A stretch of 64,000 nt of DNA from positions 83,896-147,895 of the forward strand of contig JAKIHM010000003.1 in NCBI GenBank assembly GCA_021608145.1. The letters are read 5' to 3'. A program made the translations under genes and the position numbers. The first letter of the stretch is position 1; every line of letters starts with the position of its first letter. Of the stretch, positions 8,080-18,884 are shown piece after piece. Under the pieces are notes generated by a model. The model was not told the origin of the DNA and did not search any database. It worked only from the letters and a program-made list of their open reading frames with translations. This stretch comes from Thermovorax subterraneus (GTDB taxonomy: Bacteria > Bacillota > Thermosediminibacteria > Thermosediminibacterales > Thermosediminibacteraceae).

Positions 8080-8331
8080 TTAATTAACATTGAGGTATTT
8101 CCTCCTGGTTGCCCTACCTCCTCTTATGTGCCTTTCTGCCTTGTTAAATTCCAATACTTTTTTTACAAGTTGAGCCTTTTCCGGGTTTATTTCAGGAAGC
8201 CTTTCCGTCATATCTTTATGGACAGTACTCTTGCTCACGCCGAAAATCTTTGCCGCCTGCCTGACGGTTGCCTTGGTTTCAATTATGTAAGATGCGATTT
8301 CAAGAACTCTTTCTCTCATGTAGTCCTTCAC
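8080..8331 (-). CDS. spoIIID: SpoIIID: mother-cell sporulation transcription factor
   Basis: An 83-residue DNA-binding protein with a helix-turn-helix (ATVRQAAKIFGVSKSTVHKD, about residues 22-41) and a basic C-terminus (RHIRGGRATRRKYLNVN). Length and sequence match SpoIIID, which tunes sigma-E and sigma-K regulons in the mother cell. Conserved neighbours mbl downstream and spoIIQ/spoIID upstream support the call. Confidence 0.95.
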   Translation of the reverse strand: MKDYMRERVLEIASYIIETKATVRQAAKIFGVSKSTVHKDMTERLPEINPEKAQLVKKVLEFNKAERHIRGGRATRRKYLNVN

Positions 8332-8390
8332 ATCTATTCCCCCTCAGAGCTGTTTTTAGTAAATATATATGTGTTTTTGCGTCTCCTTAG

Positions 8391-8433
8391 AAGAAAAAAA
8401 TAAAGCGCGGCTTTTTAACCTCAAGCCACGCCT
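8391..8433 (-). terminator. Terminator after the spoIIQ-type gene
   Basis: An imperfect 9-bp stem (GCGTGGCTT / AAGCCGCGC) is followed on the minus strand by a T-rich tail (TTTATTTTTTT). It separates the M23 gene from spoIIID. Confidence 0.75.
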
Positions 8434-8450
8434 TTTGAAAATATTAGGTT

Positions 8451-9224
8451 TCAAAGATTAGGGAGAAAGTTTCTGGGATCAACGCTCTCGTTTTTAATCA
8501 GCACCTCAAAGTGAAGATGGGGAGGGTCTTCTATCTCAAAGGGGGCGGTTTTTCCTACCCCGCCTATTACCTCACCTTTTTTGACCTTCTTCCCTTTATG
8601 TACAAGATTGTCAGTCATTAAATTCCCATAAAGAGTCTTTATGCCGTTGCCGTGGTCAATAATTACCACAACACCGAGCTTTGGATCGGGATTCCTTATT
8701 TCTACAACCGTTCCTGCCAATGCAGCTTTAACCTGTGTTCCAACATCAGCCGCTATATCAACCCCTTTGTGAACACACCACTGCTCTAAGGTTTTCGAGT
8801 AAACGAGCTCGTCTGAAGTGTGTTTTGTAATGACCTTCCCGACCACAGGCATTATCATGGTTGCGGGGTTTTTAGCAAAAACTTGTACCGCTTCATATTT
8901 CTCAGTTTGCCCCTCTTCATCCACAATTTTTGTTTCTCCATTTGCCTCTTCCTGCACTTCATTTTCCTGCGAAACGCCATATTTTTCAGGTTGGTTTTCG
9001 GGTATCGCTCCCTCGTTTAAACTGATTTCCCACTCCTTCGGTTCAGAAGGACTTTCGGGCTCCGAGGGCGGACTATTTGAAAGCCTCAAGTACCAAAACG
9101 CACCATTTGCAGTAAATAGAACCGCCAGGAAGCCCAGCAGAAGTAATTTTTTAATAGATACTCTTTTTCTCACGTTTTGCATAACGGAGGAAAACCTTTT
9201 GATTGCCCGCCCTCCGCGGAACAT
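8451..9224 (-). CDS. spoIIQ: SpoIIQ-type M23/LytM metallopeptidase, membrane-anchored
   Basis: A protein of about 257 residues with a single N-terminal membrane anchor (LLLLGFLAVLFTANGAFWYL), an acidic/proline linker, and a C-terminal LytM domain. The zinc motifs are present: HKGVDIA (HxxxD) and HLHFEV (HxH). In B. subtilis SpoIIQ the zinc site is degenerate, whereas clostridial versions keep it and can cleave peptidoglycan. Position between spoIID and spoIIID fits SpoIIQ, the forespore partner of SpoIIIAH in engulfment. The start is the ATG 6 nt after GAGGTG; an upstream ATG would add 14 residues. Confidence 0.82.
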   Translation of the reverse strand: MFRGGRAIKRFSSVMQNVRKRVSIKKLLLLGFLAVLFTANGAFWYLRLSNSPPSEPESPSEPKEWEISLNEGAIPENQPEKYGVSQENEVQEEANGETKIVDEEGQTEKYEAVQVFAKNPATMIMPVVGKVITKHTSDELVYSKTLEQWCVHKGVDIAADVGTQVKAALAGTVVEIRNPDPKLGVVVIIDHGNGIKTLYGNLMTDNLVHKGKKVKKGEVIGGVGKTAPFEIEDPPHLHFEVLIKNESVDPRNFLPNL

Positions 9225-9281
9225 GCACATCACCTCGTTTTTATTTTGACCATAATTTTCCTCCATTATGCATCTATTTTT

Positions 9282-10280
9282 TTAATTTATTTTTTTAATT
9301 TCAATACCAGTGTAATAATGCTTTAAAATATCTACAAAACTGGCACCTTTTTCAGCCATGGCATTTGCTCCGTACTGACTGAGGCCCACACCGTGACCGT
9401 AACCTATAGTGGTAAACTTTATTTGGTCTTTATTCCTTTCCCATTTGAAATTAGTCGAATTAAGCTCGAACAGCTCCCTTATTTCGGTTCCGTTCACTAT
9501 CCTGTTTCCTATCCGCATCTTCTTTATACGTCCCCCCTCGCTCCTTTCGATTACTTCCCATTGACTTTCGGGCTTTTGTGGATCAATAGAGATATCGGGC
9601 CATTTTTGCCTTATCTTCGAAACAACTTCGCTCACCGGTAGCTGTTTTATCGCAATAAATTTCGGCGAAGCTTCTTCTCCGGGACTTGTCACGCTTCTTA
9701 GATACGGAACAAAATTGCCCCATACATCTTCGGAGTTTTCTGTCTTTCCTCCACTAGTAGAATGAAAGAGAGGATCTATCGGTTTTCCCTGATAGAGAAT
9801 GATCATTCCTGAAGTGCTATTCACTGCCTGGGATATTTTGCTGTAATAATGATAAAATGCAAATATCCCCCATTTTTTCAACATCTGACCGGTACTTATC
9901 CAAGCCTGACAGTGAGTAGGATCATCACAGACATCCGCTTCTTTATGCAGGCTGCAACCCGTCCCCCCTTTGGACCTCATTCTCTTGTAAACATAGGTTC
10001 TAGCTGCCACCGCCTGGGCTTTCAAAGCCTCGATTTTAAAAGACGCCGGCATCTCTGCTGCCACGACTCCCTTTACGTATTCTTCCAGGAGGATTTTTTC
10101 TATCCTATTTTTTGAAGTTATGTAAAGCGACACCGTTAATTCCTGGGGTTTTACTATTTTACCTTTTTCATCTAACCTTTCGTGCAAAAGGCTGCTGCAG
10201 CTTCTAACTATAGCCGCAGGTAAAACAATAACTAGTAAAAACATAAAAAAAATGAGGCAATACGCAATATTTTTCATCAT
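9282..10280 (-). CDS. spoIID: SpoIID: engulfment lytic transglycosylase
   Basis: A 332-residue protein with an N-terminal membrane segment (residues about 4-25) and SpoIID domain motifs: EYVKGVVAAEMPASFKIEALKAQAVAARTYV, HSTSGGKTENSEDVW, and the C-terminal GYGHGVGLSQYGANAMAEKG. SpoIID degrades glycan strands from which stem peptides have been removed, driving membrane migration during engulfment. It lies between murA and spoIIQ as in Bacillus. Confidence 0.94.
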   Translation of the reverse strand: MMKNIAYCLIFFMFLLVIVLPAAIVRSCSSLLHERLDEKGKIVKPQELTVSLYITSKNRIEKILLEEYVKGVVAAEMPASFKIEALKAQAVAARTYVYKRMRSKGGTGCSLHKEADVCDDPTHCQAWISTGQMLKKWGIFAFYHYYSKISQAVNSTSGMIILYQGKPIDPLFHSTSGGKTENSEDVWGNFVPYLRSVTSPGEEASPKFIAIKQLPVSEVVSKIRQKWPDISIDPQKPESQWEVIERSEGGRIKKMRIGNRIVNGTEIRELFELNSTNFKWERNKDQIKFTTIGYGHGVGLSQYGANAMAEKGASFVDILKHYYTGIEIKKIN

Positions 10281-10346
10281 ATCCCCTACCCCTCTTTGTC
10301 CTTTTAAAATTTTATTTTCTTATCTCGGGGAATATGATGAATCCAA

Positions 10347-10374
10347 ATAAAAAAGAGCCTCAATCGGCTCTTTC
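10347..10374 (-). terminator. Terminator overlapping the murA stop codon
   Basis: The stem AAAGAGCC/GGCTCTTT with a 6-nt loop includes the last codons of murA. On the minus strand it is followed by TTTTTTATTT. Confidence 0.85.
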
Positions 10375-11610
10375 TATCTTCCCACCCAGTCCCTTTATCT
10401 TCTCGACAATATTTTCATAGCCCCTATCTACATGATGAGCGTTTAAGACTGTCGTCTTTCCTTCGGCTGCAAGACCGGCCAGTATTAGCGCTGCTCCCGC
10501 TCTCAGGTCTGTCGCCTTCACCGGGGCCCCGGTAAGCCGCTCTACTCCTACAATAATCGCGCTTCTCCCCTCTATCTTTATTTTCGCCCCCATTCGCTTC
10601 AGTTCCTCAACATGCATAAATCTGTTCTCAAATACGGTTTCCGTTATCAGACTCGTGCCGGTACATAGGCTAAGATAAGCCATCATCTGAGCCTGCATAT
10701 CGGTTGGAAAACCCGGATACGGCATGGTCTTTACATCCACCGGACCCGGCCTTCCCTTTCCTATAACCCTCACGCCATCCTCGCTCTCTTCAAGTTCCGC
10801 ACCGCTCTCGATGAGTTTTGCAATAAGAGGCTTTAAGTGTTCTGTTACAACATTTTCCACAAGCACGTCTCCGTTTGTAATGGCTCCGGCTATCAAATAC
10901 GTCCCTGCCTCTATTCGGTCGGGTATCACAGTATACGAGATTCCCTTTAAACTTTTGACCCCTTCTATTTTTATGACATCTGTACCAGCACCCCGGATAT
11001 GGGCTCCCATCGAATTTAGGAAGTTTGCAAGGTCCACAATCTCCGGTTCTTTGGCTGCATTTTCTATGATGGTCTGGCCTTCAGCCATGGTAGCCGCCAT
11101 CATGATGTTTTCGGTAGCACCTACGCTAGGAAAGTCAAGATAAATTATGTTCCCTTTGAGCCTTTCGCATTTAGCTTCTACAAACCCATGCCCCATTTCT
11201 ATTTCTGCTCCAAGGGCTGCAAAACCTTTCAAATGTAAGTCAATTGGCCTGCTTCCTATAGCACACCCACCTGGCAAAGATATCTTTGCCCTTTTGAACC
11301 TCGCTAAAAGAGGCCCCATCACCAAAAAAGAAGCTCTCATTTTCCTTACAAGCTCATAAGGGGCCTCAACTTTATTTATATCAGATGAATTTATTTTCAA
11401 AGCTCTGTCTTCTTTCTCACATCCTGCCCCTAGGGCTATGAGCACCTCTCTCATGACCCTGACATCTTCAAGTTCGGGAACATCCTCTATCGTACATTCT
11501 CCATCCGCGAGGAGAGCTGCAGCCATTACGGGCAAAACGGCATTTTTGGCACTGCTGGCTCTTACAGTTCCTTTAAGGCTTACACCACCTTCTATTACGA
11601 AACTCGCCAA
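10360..11610 (-). CDS. murA: MurA: UDP-N-acetylglucosamine 1-carboxyvinyltransferase
   Basis: A 416-residue enzyme that commits UDP-GlcNAc to peptidoglycan by transfer of enolpyruvate. The catalytic Cys116 sits in [11 protein letters not shown], so fosfomycin sensitivity would be expected. Also seen are the N-terminal SAKNAVLP motif and [12 protein letters not shown]. It corresponds to murAA in the ywmB-murAA-spoIID cluster. Downstream is its own terminator, so spoIID has separate transcription. Confidence 0.97.
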   Translation of the reverse strand: MASFVIEGGVSLKGTVRASSAKNAVLPVMAAALLADGECTIEDVPELEDVRVMREVLIALGAGCEKEDRALKINSSDINKVEAPYELVRKMRASFLVMGPLLARFKRAKISLPGGCAIGSRPIDLHLKGFAALGAEIEMGHGFVEAKCERLKGNIIYLDFPSVGATENIMMAATMAEGQTIIENAAKEPEIVDLANFLNSMGAHIRGAGTDVIKIEGVKSLKGISYTVIPDRIEAGTYLIAGAITNGDVLVENVVTEHLKPLIAKLIESGAELEESEDGVRVIGKGRPGPVDVKTMPYPGFPTDMQAQMMAYLSLCTGTSLITETVFENRFMHVEELKRMGAKIKIEGRSAIIVGVERLTGAPVKATDLRAGAALILAGLAAEGKTTVLNAHHVDRGYENIVEKIKGLGGKIERAD

Positions 11611-11627
11611 TCTCTTTCCCCCCGAAT

Positions 11628-12374
11628 TTAATATTCAATCGAAAGAACCGGTACCCCCAACCAGACATAAGTTTTTTGATCCTGGTCACTATACCTTACG
11701 GCTATATTTATGTTGTACCTTTTTCCCATTATCTCAAGGCTCTCCTGGAAAAGCGGGCTGTAACCTATAAAGTTTTGCATTTCGAGGTCTTCCATCTTCT
11801 CCACTTCTTTTGTCCTGAGCTCTTCCAGTATTCCCGTTACAATTTTATCTTGTTCCACCCGATTAAGTTTACCATAAATACCCCCGGCAAGGCAAGTAGT
11901 AATTCTTGATTGCCCTCCGCTTGATGTAACAGCCAAGGCTATTTTTTGCTTCATATCTTTTAGTTTTCTCACATCGCTGCCGGTCGCGCTGACCGCCAGA
12001 TAAGTTTGGGGTTCTTTCTCGAACTCCTCGGGCAATTTTACGCTCTGGACTACTATCCTAACGTAATTTCCATCATGCAGCAAACTTTCCAGTATAAACA
12101 CCCTGTACATATCGTCCTGTTCCTGGGTCACTGTAAATTCCTCGTTTGAAGTTTGAAAAATTAGAAAGACATTTTCTGCGATTTTCTTCATATCTGAAAA
12201 CTCCATAAAATTTTTATTTATTACAGACCAGTCCGCCACATCGAACGATTCAATCTGGACTTTGTTAGCTGTCAAGGCTTTAACCAAAAAGTCTTCTTCA
12301 GCCATGCTGTATGAGGAAAAGGAGCTTGCCAGCATAAAAAATACCGTTATGGCAATTATTTTCATAAATTTCAC
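11628..12374 (-). CDS. YwmB-family (DUF1779) exported protein
   Basis: A protein of about 248 residues with a signal peptide ([21 protein letters not shown]) and a mature part matching the YwmB/TATA-box-binding-like family found upstream of murA and spoIID in spore formers. The start is a GTG 6 nt after GGGAGGAG. The molecular role is unknown; co-location with spoIID, spoIIQ and spoIIID suggests a link to wall remodelling in sporulation. Assignment rests on conserved position, exported nature and sequence style. Confidence 0.7.
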   Translation of the reverse strand: MKFMKIIAITVFFMLASSFSSYSMAEEDFLVKALTANKVQIESFDVADWSVINKNFMEFSDMKKIAENVFLIFQTSNEEFTVTQEQDDMYRVFILESLLHDGNYVRIVVQSVKLPEEFEKEPQTYLAVSATGSDVRKLKDMKQKIALAVTSSGGQSRITTCLAGGIYGKLNRVEQDKIVTGILEELRTKEVEKMEDLEMQNFIGYSPLFQESLEIMGKRYNINIAVRYSDQDQKTYVWLGVPVLSIEY

Positions 12375-12537
12375 AAATATCTCCTCCCTGATAAGGATAT
12401 TCATTTTAGATTATTGCCATAAATTGTATTTTTTATGCCCATCTCCTTTTGAAATATTCGGTCATGACGTTCCCATACCATAATATTCTTTAAATCTTTT
12501 TCGCGCACTTTTTAGCTTTTCTGCGTCCTTTTCTAAA

Positions 12538-12569
12538 AGCAAAAAACCCGCCTCTTCTATTGAGGCGGT
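12538..12569 (-). terminator. Terminator of the V-type ATPase operon
   Basis: A 7-bp stem (CCGCCTC/GAGGCGG) with a 7-nt loop is followed on the minus strand by GTTTTTTGC, about 25 bp after the last ATPase gene. Confidence 0.9.
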
Positions 12570-12591
12570 TCAAATTATGACTATTATTCCA

Positions 12592-13218
12592 TTACCCCTG
12601 CATTACCATTTCCTTTATCTTCATTAATCTCGTGCGGCTGGAGCGCTCGTTTTCGTCCAGCTTCATCGTTATATATTTTATTGTTTTTTCCAACTGAGGA
12701 ATAAGCACGTACTCTAGAGCATTCACCCTTCTTCTTGTCTTTTCGATTTCATCTGCCATTAACTGGCATGCTTTTTCGAATTCGGCAAGTTTCAGCATTT
12801 TCGGGAGGATAGACGATAAAGTCCGGATGGCAAAGTCCATCTCGGCAGAAGTCCCTGCAAAGCCATATGGGTACAAATTTTTCCCTTCTTCCATGGATAT
12901 CTCTATGCGGGGCACATTTACGCTCATTATATTGCTCTTTTTAATATCTATGCTGACTTCAGCCGTGGGAATCATCAGGCTTTCTTCCACTACGCTTGCA
13001 GGCATTTGGCTGCGAGCCATCGTAAAACTTTGGAAGGCTGCTATAAGTTCGCGCTCTACTTCCTCCCGCAGGGCCTTATTCTGCTTCACCATATCTATAA
13101 ATTTCTTTATGAGCTCATCCTGCTTATCTTTTAAGAGCTTGTGGCCCCGCTTTGCCGTCACAAGCCTTCTTTTCAGCCTGGAAAGCTCCATCCGGTTTGG
13201 ATTAGCCCTTATTTCCAT
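12592..13218 (-). CDS. ntpD: V-type ATPase subunit D (central stalk)
   Basis: A 208-residue protein, helical at both ends, with the subunit D signature start (NPNRMELSRLKRRLVTAKRGHKLLKDKQDEL) and a C-terminal helix (RRRVNALEYVLIPQLEKTIKYI). It forms the rotating central shaft with subunit F. Last gene of the operon, 2 bp after subunit B. Confidence 0.95.
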   Translation of the reverse strand: MEIRANPNRMELSRLKRRLVTAKRGHKLLKDKQDELIKKFIDMVKQNKALREEVERELIAAFQSFTMARSQMPASVVEESLMIPTAEVSIDIKKSNIMSVNVPRIEISMEEGKNLYPYGFAGTSAEMDFAIRTLSSILPKMLKLAEFEKACQLMADEIEKTRRRVNALEYVLIPQLEKTIKYITMKLDENERSSRTRLMKIKEMVMQG

Positions 13219-13220
13219 TT

Positions 13221-14612
13221 CTATTCTTCTCCTTTTTTGGGAAGGTACTTTTCGATGTATTCGTCCCTTATCCTCTTGAGTTCAGCTCTCGGAAGTATGG
13301 TCAAGAGTTCCCATCCTATCGTCAGGGTTTCCTCAATGCTCCTGTCCTCGTCTTCCCTCTGGGCCACATACCTTTTCTCAAACTCGTCCGCGAATTTCGC
13401 ATATAGCTTATCCGTATCGGAAAGGGCGGCCTCACCCAGTATCACTGCCAGCTCTTTAGCCTGCTTGCCGCGGGCATAGGAAGCAAAGAGCTGGTTCATT
13501 GTATCTGCGTGGTCCTCTCTCGTCTTGCCCTTTCCTATACCTTTGTCCTTGAGACGCGAGAGGGATGGGAGCACGTCAATGGGAGGATAAATGCCCTTTC
13601 TGTGAAGTTCGCGGCTCAAGATTATCTGTCCTTCGGTTATATATCCCGTAAGGTCCGGTATCGGGTGAGTCTTGTCGTCTTCCGGCATCGTCAGAATCGG
13701 TATTTGCGTTATAGACCCTTTCTTGCCCTTTATCCTTCCCGCTCTTTCGTATATTGTAGAAAGGTCCGTGTAAAGGTACCCGGGATAACCCCTGCGTCCC
13801 GGGACTTCCTTTCTTGCAGCCGAAACTTCCCTTAGGGCCTCGCAGTAATTGGTCATGTCAGTCAAGATTACAAGTACATGCATATCTTTTTCATAAGCCA
13901 GAAATTCTGCACAAGTCAATGCCATTCGCGGTGTGGCTATACGTTCTATAGCGGGGTCATTGGCCAAATTAATGAACAGAACCGACCTTTCTATGGCTCC
14001 AGTGCGCCTGAAATCCGAGATGAAGTAGTCGGCTTCCTCAAAGGTGATGCCCATTGCTGCGAAAACTACCGCAAATTTGCTTTCGGTGCCGAGAACTTTT
14101 GCCTGTCTTGCTATCTGCGCCGCCAGCTGGGCGTGAGGAAGACCAGAACCCGAGAAAATCGGTAGTTTCTGCCCCCTTACCAGTGTGTTTAGACCATCGA
14201 TGGCCGAAATTCCCGTCTGAATGAATTCTGAAGGATAGTCGCGGGCAGCCGGGTTTATAGGGCTGCCGTTTATATCAAGCCTTTTTTCCGGTATTATCAT
14301 TGGGCCTTTATCCCGTGGGCGGCCGAAGCCGTCGAATACTCTGCCCAGCATATCTATAGAAACGCCCAGCTCTATGCTCTTCCCTACAAACCTGACCTTG
14401 CAGTCGTTTATATTAAGTCCAGTCGAACCCTCGAAAAGCTGGACCAAAGCTTTATCGCCGTTTACTTCTAACACCTGTCCCCGGCGAATCTCACCGCTGC
14501 CGGTTTCGATTTCTACAAGCTCATTGTACTTTACCCCTTCCACATTCTCAACAAGCATCAGCGGCCCGACGATCTCTTTTGCTGTTTTATACTCTTTAAG
14601 CATCGGCTGCAC
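13221..14612 (-). CDS. ntpB: V-type ATPase subunit B
   Basis: A 463-residue non-catalytic nucleotide-binding subunit. Landmarks are the degenerate P-loop region [21 protein letters not shown] and [22 protein letters not shown]. It alternates with subunit A in the A3B3 headpiece. The start overlaps the end of subunit A by 17 bp. Confidence 0.97.
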   Translation of the reverse strand: MQPMLKEYKTAKEIVGPLMLVENVEGVKYNELVEIETGSGEIRRGQVLEVNGDKALVQLFEGSTGLNINDCKVRFVGKSIELGVSIDMLGRVFDGFGRPRDKGPMIIPEKRLDINGSPINPAARDYPSEFIQTGISAIDGLNTLVRGQKLPIFSGSGLPHAQLAAQIARQAKVLGTESKFAVVFAAMGITFEEADYFISDFRRTGAIERSVLFINLANDPAIERIATPRMALTCAEFLAYEKDMHVLVILTDMTNYCEALREVSAARKEVPGRRGYPGYLYTDLSTIYERAGRIKGKKGSITQIPILTMPEDDKTHPIPDLTGYITEGQIILSRELHRKGIYPPIDVLPSLSRLKDKGIGKGKTREDHADTMNQLFASYARGKQAKELAVILGEAALSDTDKLYAKFADEFEKRYVAQREDEDRSIEETLTIGWELLTILPRAELKRIRDEYIEKYLPKKGEE

Positions 14613-16368
14613 CTCCTTCTACGAGGTCCTGCATTGCTTTCCTTATTTCGTCTTCGATTTCGTCGAACAGGCGCATGCTGGATTCCTCTATATACTTGGC
14701 TCGGGCTATCCTCTCGCGCACCGGATGTTTTTCTATATCGGAGAAAGATGCACCTTTTTCTAACGCCTTTTGTGCTTCGTGGTAAAACATAAGTATCAAC
14801 TTCAGCATCCTGTATTGCTTTTCCTTAGAAGAGTAGGTATCGACTTCGTGAAAAGCATTCTGATGCAGGAAGTCTTCTCTTATGGATCTTGCCACTTCCA
14901 GCACCAGGCGGTCTCCTGTAGAAAGGGCATCTATACCTACGAGCCTCACTATCTCCTGCAGGCTGTCTTCTTCCTGCAAGAGCCTCATGGCTTCGGAGCG
15001 GAGCTGTCCCCAATCGCTGCTTACATTTTTGTTCATGTATTCTTCTACTACATCAGAGTAAAGAGAATAGCTCGTCAGCCAGTTGATTGCGGGGAAGTGG
15101 CGCGCATAAGCAAGTTGTGCATCTAACGCCCAGAACACCTTTACAACGCGCAGCGTTGCCTGGGTAACAGGTTCAGAAAGGTCTCCGCCGGGTGGCGATA
15201 CAGCTCCGACTACCGTTAGGGCTCCTTCTCGGTTGTCGCTGCCAAGGCAAATAACCCTTCCGGCCCTCTCGTAAAATTCCGCAAGCCTTCTTGATAGATA
15301 TGCAGGATAACCCTCTTCGCCCGGCATCTCTTCGAGCCTGCCCGACATTTCGCGAAGGGCTTCCGCCCAGCGGGAAGTGGAATCGGCCATCAGAGCCACG
15401 CTATATCCCATATCCCTGAAATATTCGGCAATGGTTATTCCCGTGTAAATTGATGCTTCCCGGGCCGCAACCGGCATGTTGGACGTATTTGCAATTAAAA
15501 CGGTGCGCTTCATTAGCGGCTCGCCGGTCTTTGGATCTTTTAATTCCGGGAACTCCAAAAGAACGTCTGTCATTTCGTTGCCTCGCTCGCCGCAGCCGAT
15601 GTAGACTACAATTTCCGCATCGGCCCATTTTGCCAGCTGATGCTGCACCACCGTCTTTCCGCTGCCGAAGGGTCCCGGTATGCAGGCGGTCCCACCTTTT
15701 GTCACGGGGAAGAACGTATCGATAACCCTCTGGCCCGTCGACATGGGAATCTCGGGCGGCAGTTTTTCTTTATAGGGCCTGGTCTTTCTTACCGGCCACT
15801 TTTGCATCATTGTAAGCTCCAGCGTCTTTCCCGATTCGGTCCTCACTACGGCTACCGGCTCCGTTACCGTGAACTCCCCTTCCCTGATGTCTTCTATAAT
15901 TCCAGAAATACCAGGGGGCACCATTATACGGTGTTCCACTATCACCGTCTCCTGCACCGTGCCGATTATATCACCGCCGGCAACCCTGTCTCCGGGCTTT
16001 ACTCTGGGCGTAAATTTCCATTTTTTCTCACGATTCAAAGCCGGCACGTCGATACCCCTAGTTATAAAGCTGCCGACCTTTTTCTCTATTACGTCAAGAG
16101 GTCTTTGAATTCCATCGAAAATACCTTCGAGCATTCCCGGTCCCAGTTCAACGCTGAGGGGTTCTCCTGTGGATACCACCGGGTCTCCGGGGCCCAATCC
16201 CGAAGTTTCTTCGTAAACCTGAATCGAAACTTTATCTCCCCGGATCTCTATGACCTCACCGACGAGGCCCTGCGTTCCCACCTTTACCACGTCGAACATC
16301 TTTGCCTCGGGAAGACCCGTAGCTACCACGAGGGGACCGGAAACTTTTGTTATTATTCCCTGGCTCAT
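14596..16368 (-). CDS. ntpA: V-type ATPase catalytic subunit A
   Basis: A 590-residue catalytic subunit with the Walker A motif [12 protein letters not shown] near residue 235, Walker [17 protein letters not shown], and the insertion (non-homologous region, about residues 120-190) that distinguishes V/A-type A subunits from F-type beta. The initiator ATG shares ATGA with the stop of subunit F. Hydrolyses or makes ATP in the cytoplasmic head. Confidence 0.98.
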   Translation of the reverse strand: MSQGIITKVSGPLVVATGLPEAKMFDVVKVGTQGLVGEVIEIRGDKVSIQVYEETSGLGPGDPVVSTGEPLSVELGPGMLEGIFDGIQRPLDVIEKKVGSFITRGIDVPALNREKKWKFTPRVKPGDRVAGGDIIGTVQETVIVEHRIMVPPGISGIIEDIREGEFTVTEPVAVVRTESGKTLELTMMQKWPVRKTRPYKEKLPPEIPMSTGQRVIDTFFPVTKGGTACIPGPFGSGKTVVQHQLAKWADAEIVVYIGCGERGNEMTDVLLEFPELKDPKTGEPLMKRTVLIANTSNMPVAAREASIYTGITIAEYFRDMGYSVALMADSTSRWAEALREMSGRLEEMPGEEGYPAYLSRRLAEFYERAGRVICLGSDNREGALTVVGAVSPPGGDLSEPVTQATLRVVKVFWALDAQLAYARHFPAINWLTSYSLYSDVVEEYMNKNVSSDWGQLRSEAMRLLQEEDSLQEIVRLVGIDALSTGDRLVLEVARSIREDFLHQNAFHEVDTYSSKEKQYRMLKLILMFYHEAQKALEKGASFSDIEKHPVRERIARAKYIEESSMRLFDEIEDEIRKAMQDLVEGGAADA

Positions 16369-16700
16369 TCCCTTCCCTCTCTTTCAAAAATGATATCCAC
16401 TCCAATAGCTTTTTCTACAGATTTTTTCACGTCAGTCATGCCGATTCCCAGAGTACCCCGGTTGCTGGGAATCAGAGTAATTATGGGCAAGGTTTTGTTC
16501 CTAAAAAGGTCTATTTTGTCCATGATTTTTTCCGCCAAGTGCTCCGTAATGAATATCACAGCATAATTCTCCCGTGCTAGCTTCAATAGCTTTTCTGCAG
16601 CCTCCGACTCATCGATGATGGGGAAAGTATCAATGCCTGTCGACTTAAAAGAAAGAGCCGTATCGTGGTCTGCAATTACTCCAATTTTATACATAGACAT
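16365..16700 (-). CDS. ntpF: V-type ATPase subunit F
   Basis: A 111-residue Rossmann-like protein starting [24 protein letters not shown] and carrying [13 protein letters not shown] and [24 protein letters not shown], the F subunit pattern. It binds subunit D in the rotor. Overlaps subunit C by 14 bp and subunit A by 4 bp. Confidence 0.95.
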   Translation of the reverse strand: MSMYKIGVIADHDTALSFKSTGIDTFPIIDESEAAEKLLKLARENYAVIFITEHLAEKIMDKIDLFRNKTLPIITLIPSNRGTLGIGMTDVKKSVEKAIGVDIIFEREGRE

Positions 16701-17691
16701 CCCTCAACCTTTCTCGAATTACGTCTTCCGATATCCCGTTTATTTTCCCCACCATCAGTACCCGGAGTATCTTAATTTCGTTCTCCTTTGCTCCTATATA
16801 TCCCGCCACCGTTTCAAGGCCGTAGGGTTTATATATCCCTTTCTTGAGAATGCCCAGCAGGAAATCGTCCGACAGTTTTTCGTAGGTAGCCGGACTTCCC
16901 GTGGAAATCCAGTTTTCCAGTCCTTCCTTGACAACTTTGGCATACCTTGAGGAAGAAAGAGCGTCCACCAGGGACTGTACCGGTTCTTTGAAATATTTTT
17001 CGAAAAATGCCTGTTCGATTGTCCCACCGGGCAGTAAGGACTTTTCTAAAGCCTTTAAATCGGATTCCATGTATTTTAATCTTACCATCGTCTTAATATT
17101 GATTAAGTCCACCAAAGCGACCAGATAGTCCTTCAGAAATTCATGTCCTATTTCCTTTGTAAGCTCAATTAATTCTTCGTACAGAGCCCTATCCAGAAAA
17201 AGGTCTATCTGCTGGGGGTCCTGCGTTTCCTCAAACAACCTCATTGCTTCGCCGTATGCAGCCTTCATAGCCTCCGGAACTTTCGCGTCACCTTCGCCTT
17301 TGCCCAGTTTAATTAGTTCATCGACGGGAATTTCACCTAAATTTGAAAGATTTTCAGGAACATCCGCGCCTAAAATCCTGCTCTTTGCTATAACCTTGAG
17401 GTTGTGATAATCGTATTTCAGTGTGAAAAACCTCACTATCCTGTGATCTTTCAGCGATTCCCTTACCGTATTAAGGGTTTTTTTCATGCTGTTCTCGAGC
17501 GCTTTCTCGAAATCGTATACCGACTCGAGTTCTTCAAATTCGGGAGCGTAATCGGTCTCAGACAGGACCCTCAGCACCGCTTCCATATTTTCCGCCTCAA
17601 GTACCCTTTCGATGACGCTCCTGCCCAACAGCCTGTTTTCCAGGACTTTTACCCTGCCTGACGCATAGAGGAATTCCTCATCCCTCGGCAT
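16687..17691 (-). CDS. ntpC: V-type ATPase subunit C (rotor-to-ring adaptor)
   Basis: A 334-residue, mainly helical protein built of repeats, with the family N-terminus YASGRVKVLENRLL and repeated YHNLKVIAKSR / LINIKTMVRLKYM segments. It corresponds to subunit d/C, which sits on the membrane ring and receives the D/F shaft. Standard length for bacterial V-type operons. Confidence 0.92.
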   Translation of the reverse strand: MPRDEEFLYASGRVKVLENRLLGRSVIERVLEAENMEAVLRVLSETDYAPEFEELESVYDFEKALENSMKKTLNTVRESLKDHRIVRFFTLKYDYHNLKVIAKSRILGADVPENLSNLGEIPVDELIKLGKGEGDAKVPEAMKAAYGEAMRLFEETQDPQQIDLFLDRALYEELIELTKEIGHEFLKDYLVALVDLINIKTMVRLKYMESDLKALEKSLLPGGTIEQAFFEKYFKEPVQSLVDALSSSRYAKVVKEGLENWISTGSPATYEKLSDDFLLGILKKGIYKPYGLETVAGYIGAKENEIKILRVLMVGKINGISEDVIRERLRDVYV

Positions 17692-17698
17692 TATGGCA

Positions 17699-18304
17699 TC
17701 ACTCCTCGAAAAGTAGTCGAGCCACTTCGGTTTCTAACTCTTGCCGCTGGGCTTTGAGCAGGTATTCGAAAGCACAATTTATTTCCACAGTTTCCGACTT
17801 CAATATAAATCCGCTTCTTATAGGCCTTCTTTCTTCGGAAAGGCGCAGGTTGCCCAATTTCCCCTGTTTTTTTAGTGCATCGTTGACCACTGTGAGAAAC
17901 TCCGGGGTTATCTTTGTTCTATCGTTTTCAGAAATTATAACCTCTTCGTTGCCATCAACCGAAGTCAAAAGAAGCATCCTCCGGATGAGGTCAAGGTAAC
18001 TTTGCTCATCCAGGCTGCAGAGCTTTTTCTCGGCTTGTGCAAAGACCTCATCTATCAATGCCTGCTTTGCTTCAAGAAAGCGCTTTTTTTCTTCCAACTC
18101 CGCCATAGAGAGGATCTTCCGTTTTTCTTCAGCGGCCATCTTTTGTGCTCTTTTTTTTGCCTCAATTTCAATTTCGTTCGCTTTTTCTCTTGCCTTTTCT
18201 AGTATTTCGGATGCTTTTTTTTCTGCCTCTTTAATTATCCGGTTTTTCTCCTCAGAGGCTTCTTCCATTATCCTTTCTTTTATTTTTGTAATGCCTTGCA
18301 TCAT
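17699..18304 (-). CDS. ntpE: V-type ATPase subunit E (peripheral stalk)
   Basis: A 201-residue protein with a long charged N-terminal coiled coil ([30 protein letters not shown]) and a C-terminal globular domain ending near [21 protein letters not shown]. It pairs with subunit G/H to form the stator stalk. 7 bp upstream of subunit C. Confidence 0.93.
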   Translation of the reverse strand: MMQGITKIKERIMEEASEEKNRIIKEAEKKASEILEKAREKANEIEIEAKKRAQKMAAEEKRKILSMAELEEKKRFLEAKQALIDEVFAQAEKKLCSLDEQSYLDLIRRMLLLTSVDGNEEVIISENDRTKITPEFLTVVNDALKKQGKLGNLRLSEERRPIRSGFILKSETVEINCAFEYLLKAQRQELETEVARLLFEE

Positions 18305-18314
18305 TGAGCACTCC

Positions 18315-18812
<498 letters not shown>

Positions 18813-18884
18813 TCATTATTGTTTAATTTTTTATGATTATTTTTATAATGCAATCCTATTTAATCTCTCCTTAATCTTTTACCA

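Noticed and set aside
15640..16566. A 308-codon open frame on the plus strand
   Set aside because: It is antisense to the ATPase subunit A and F genes, which are certain; composition (many R, H, S, Y) is that of a shadow frame.
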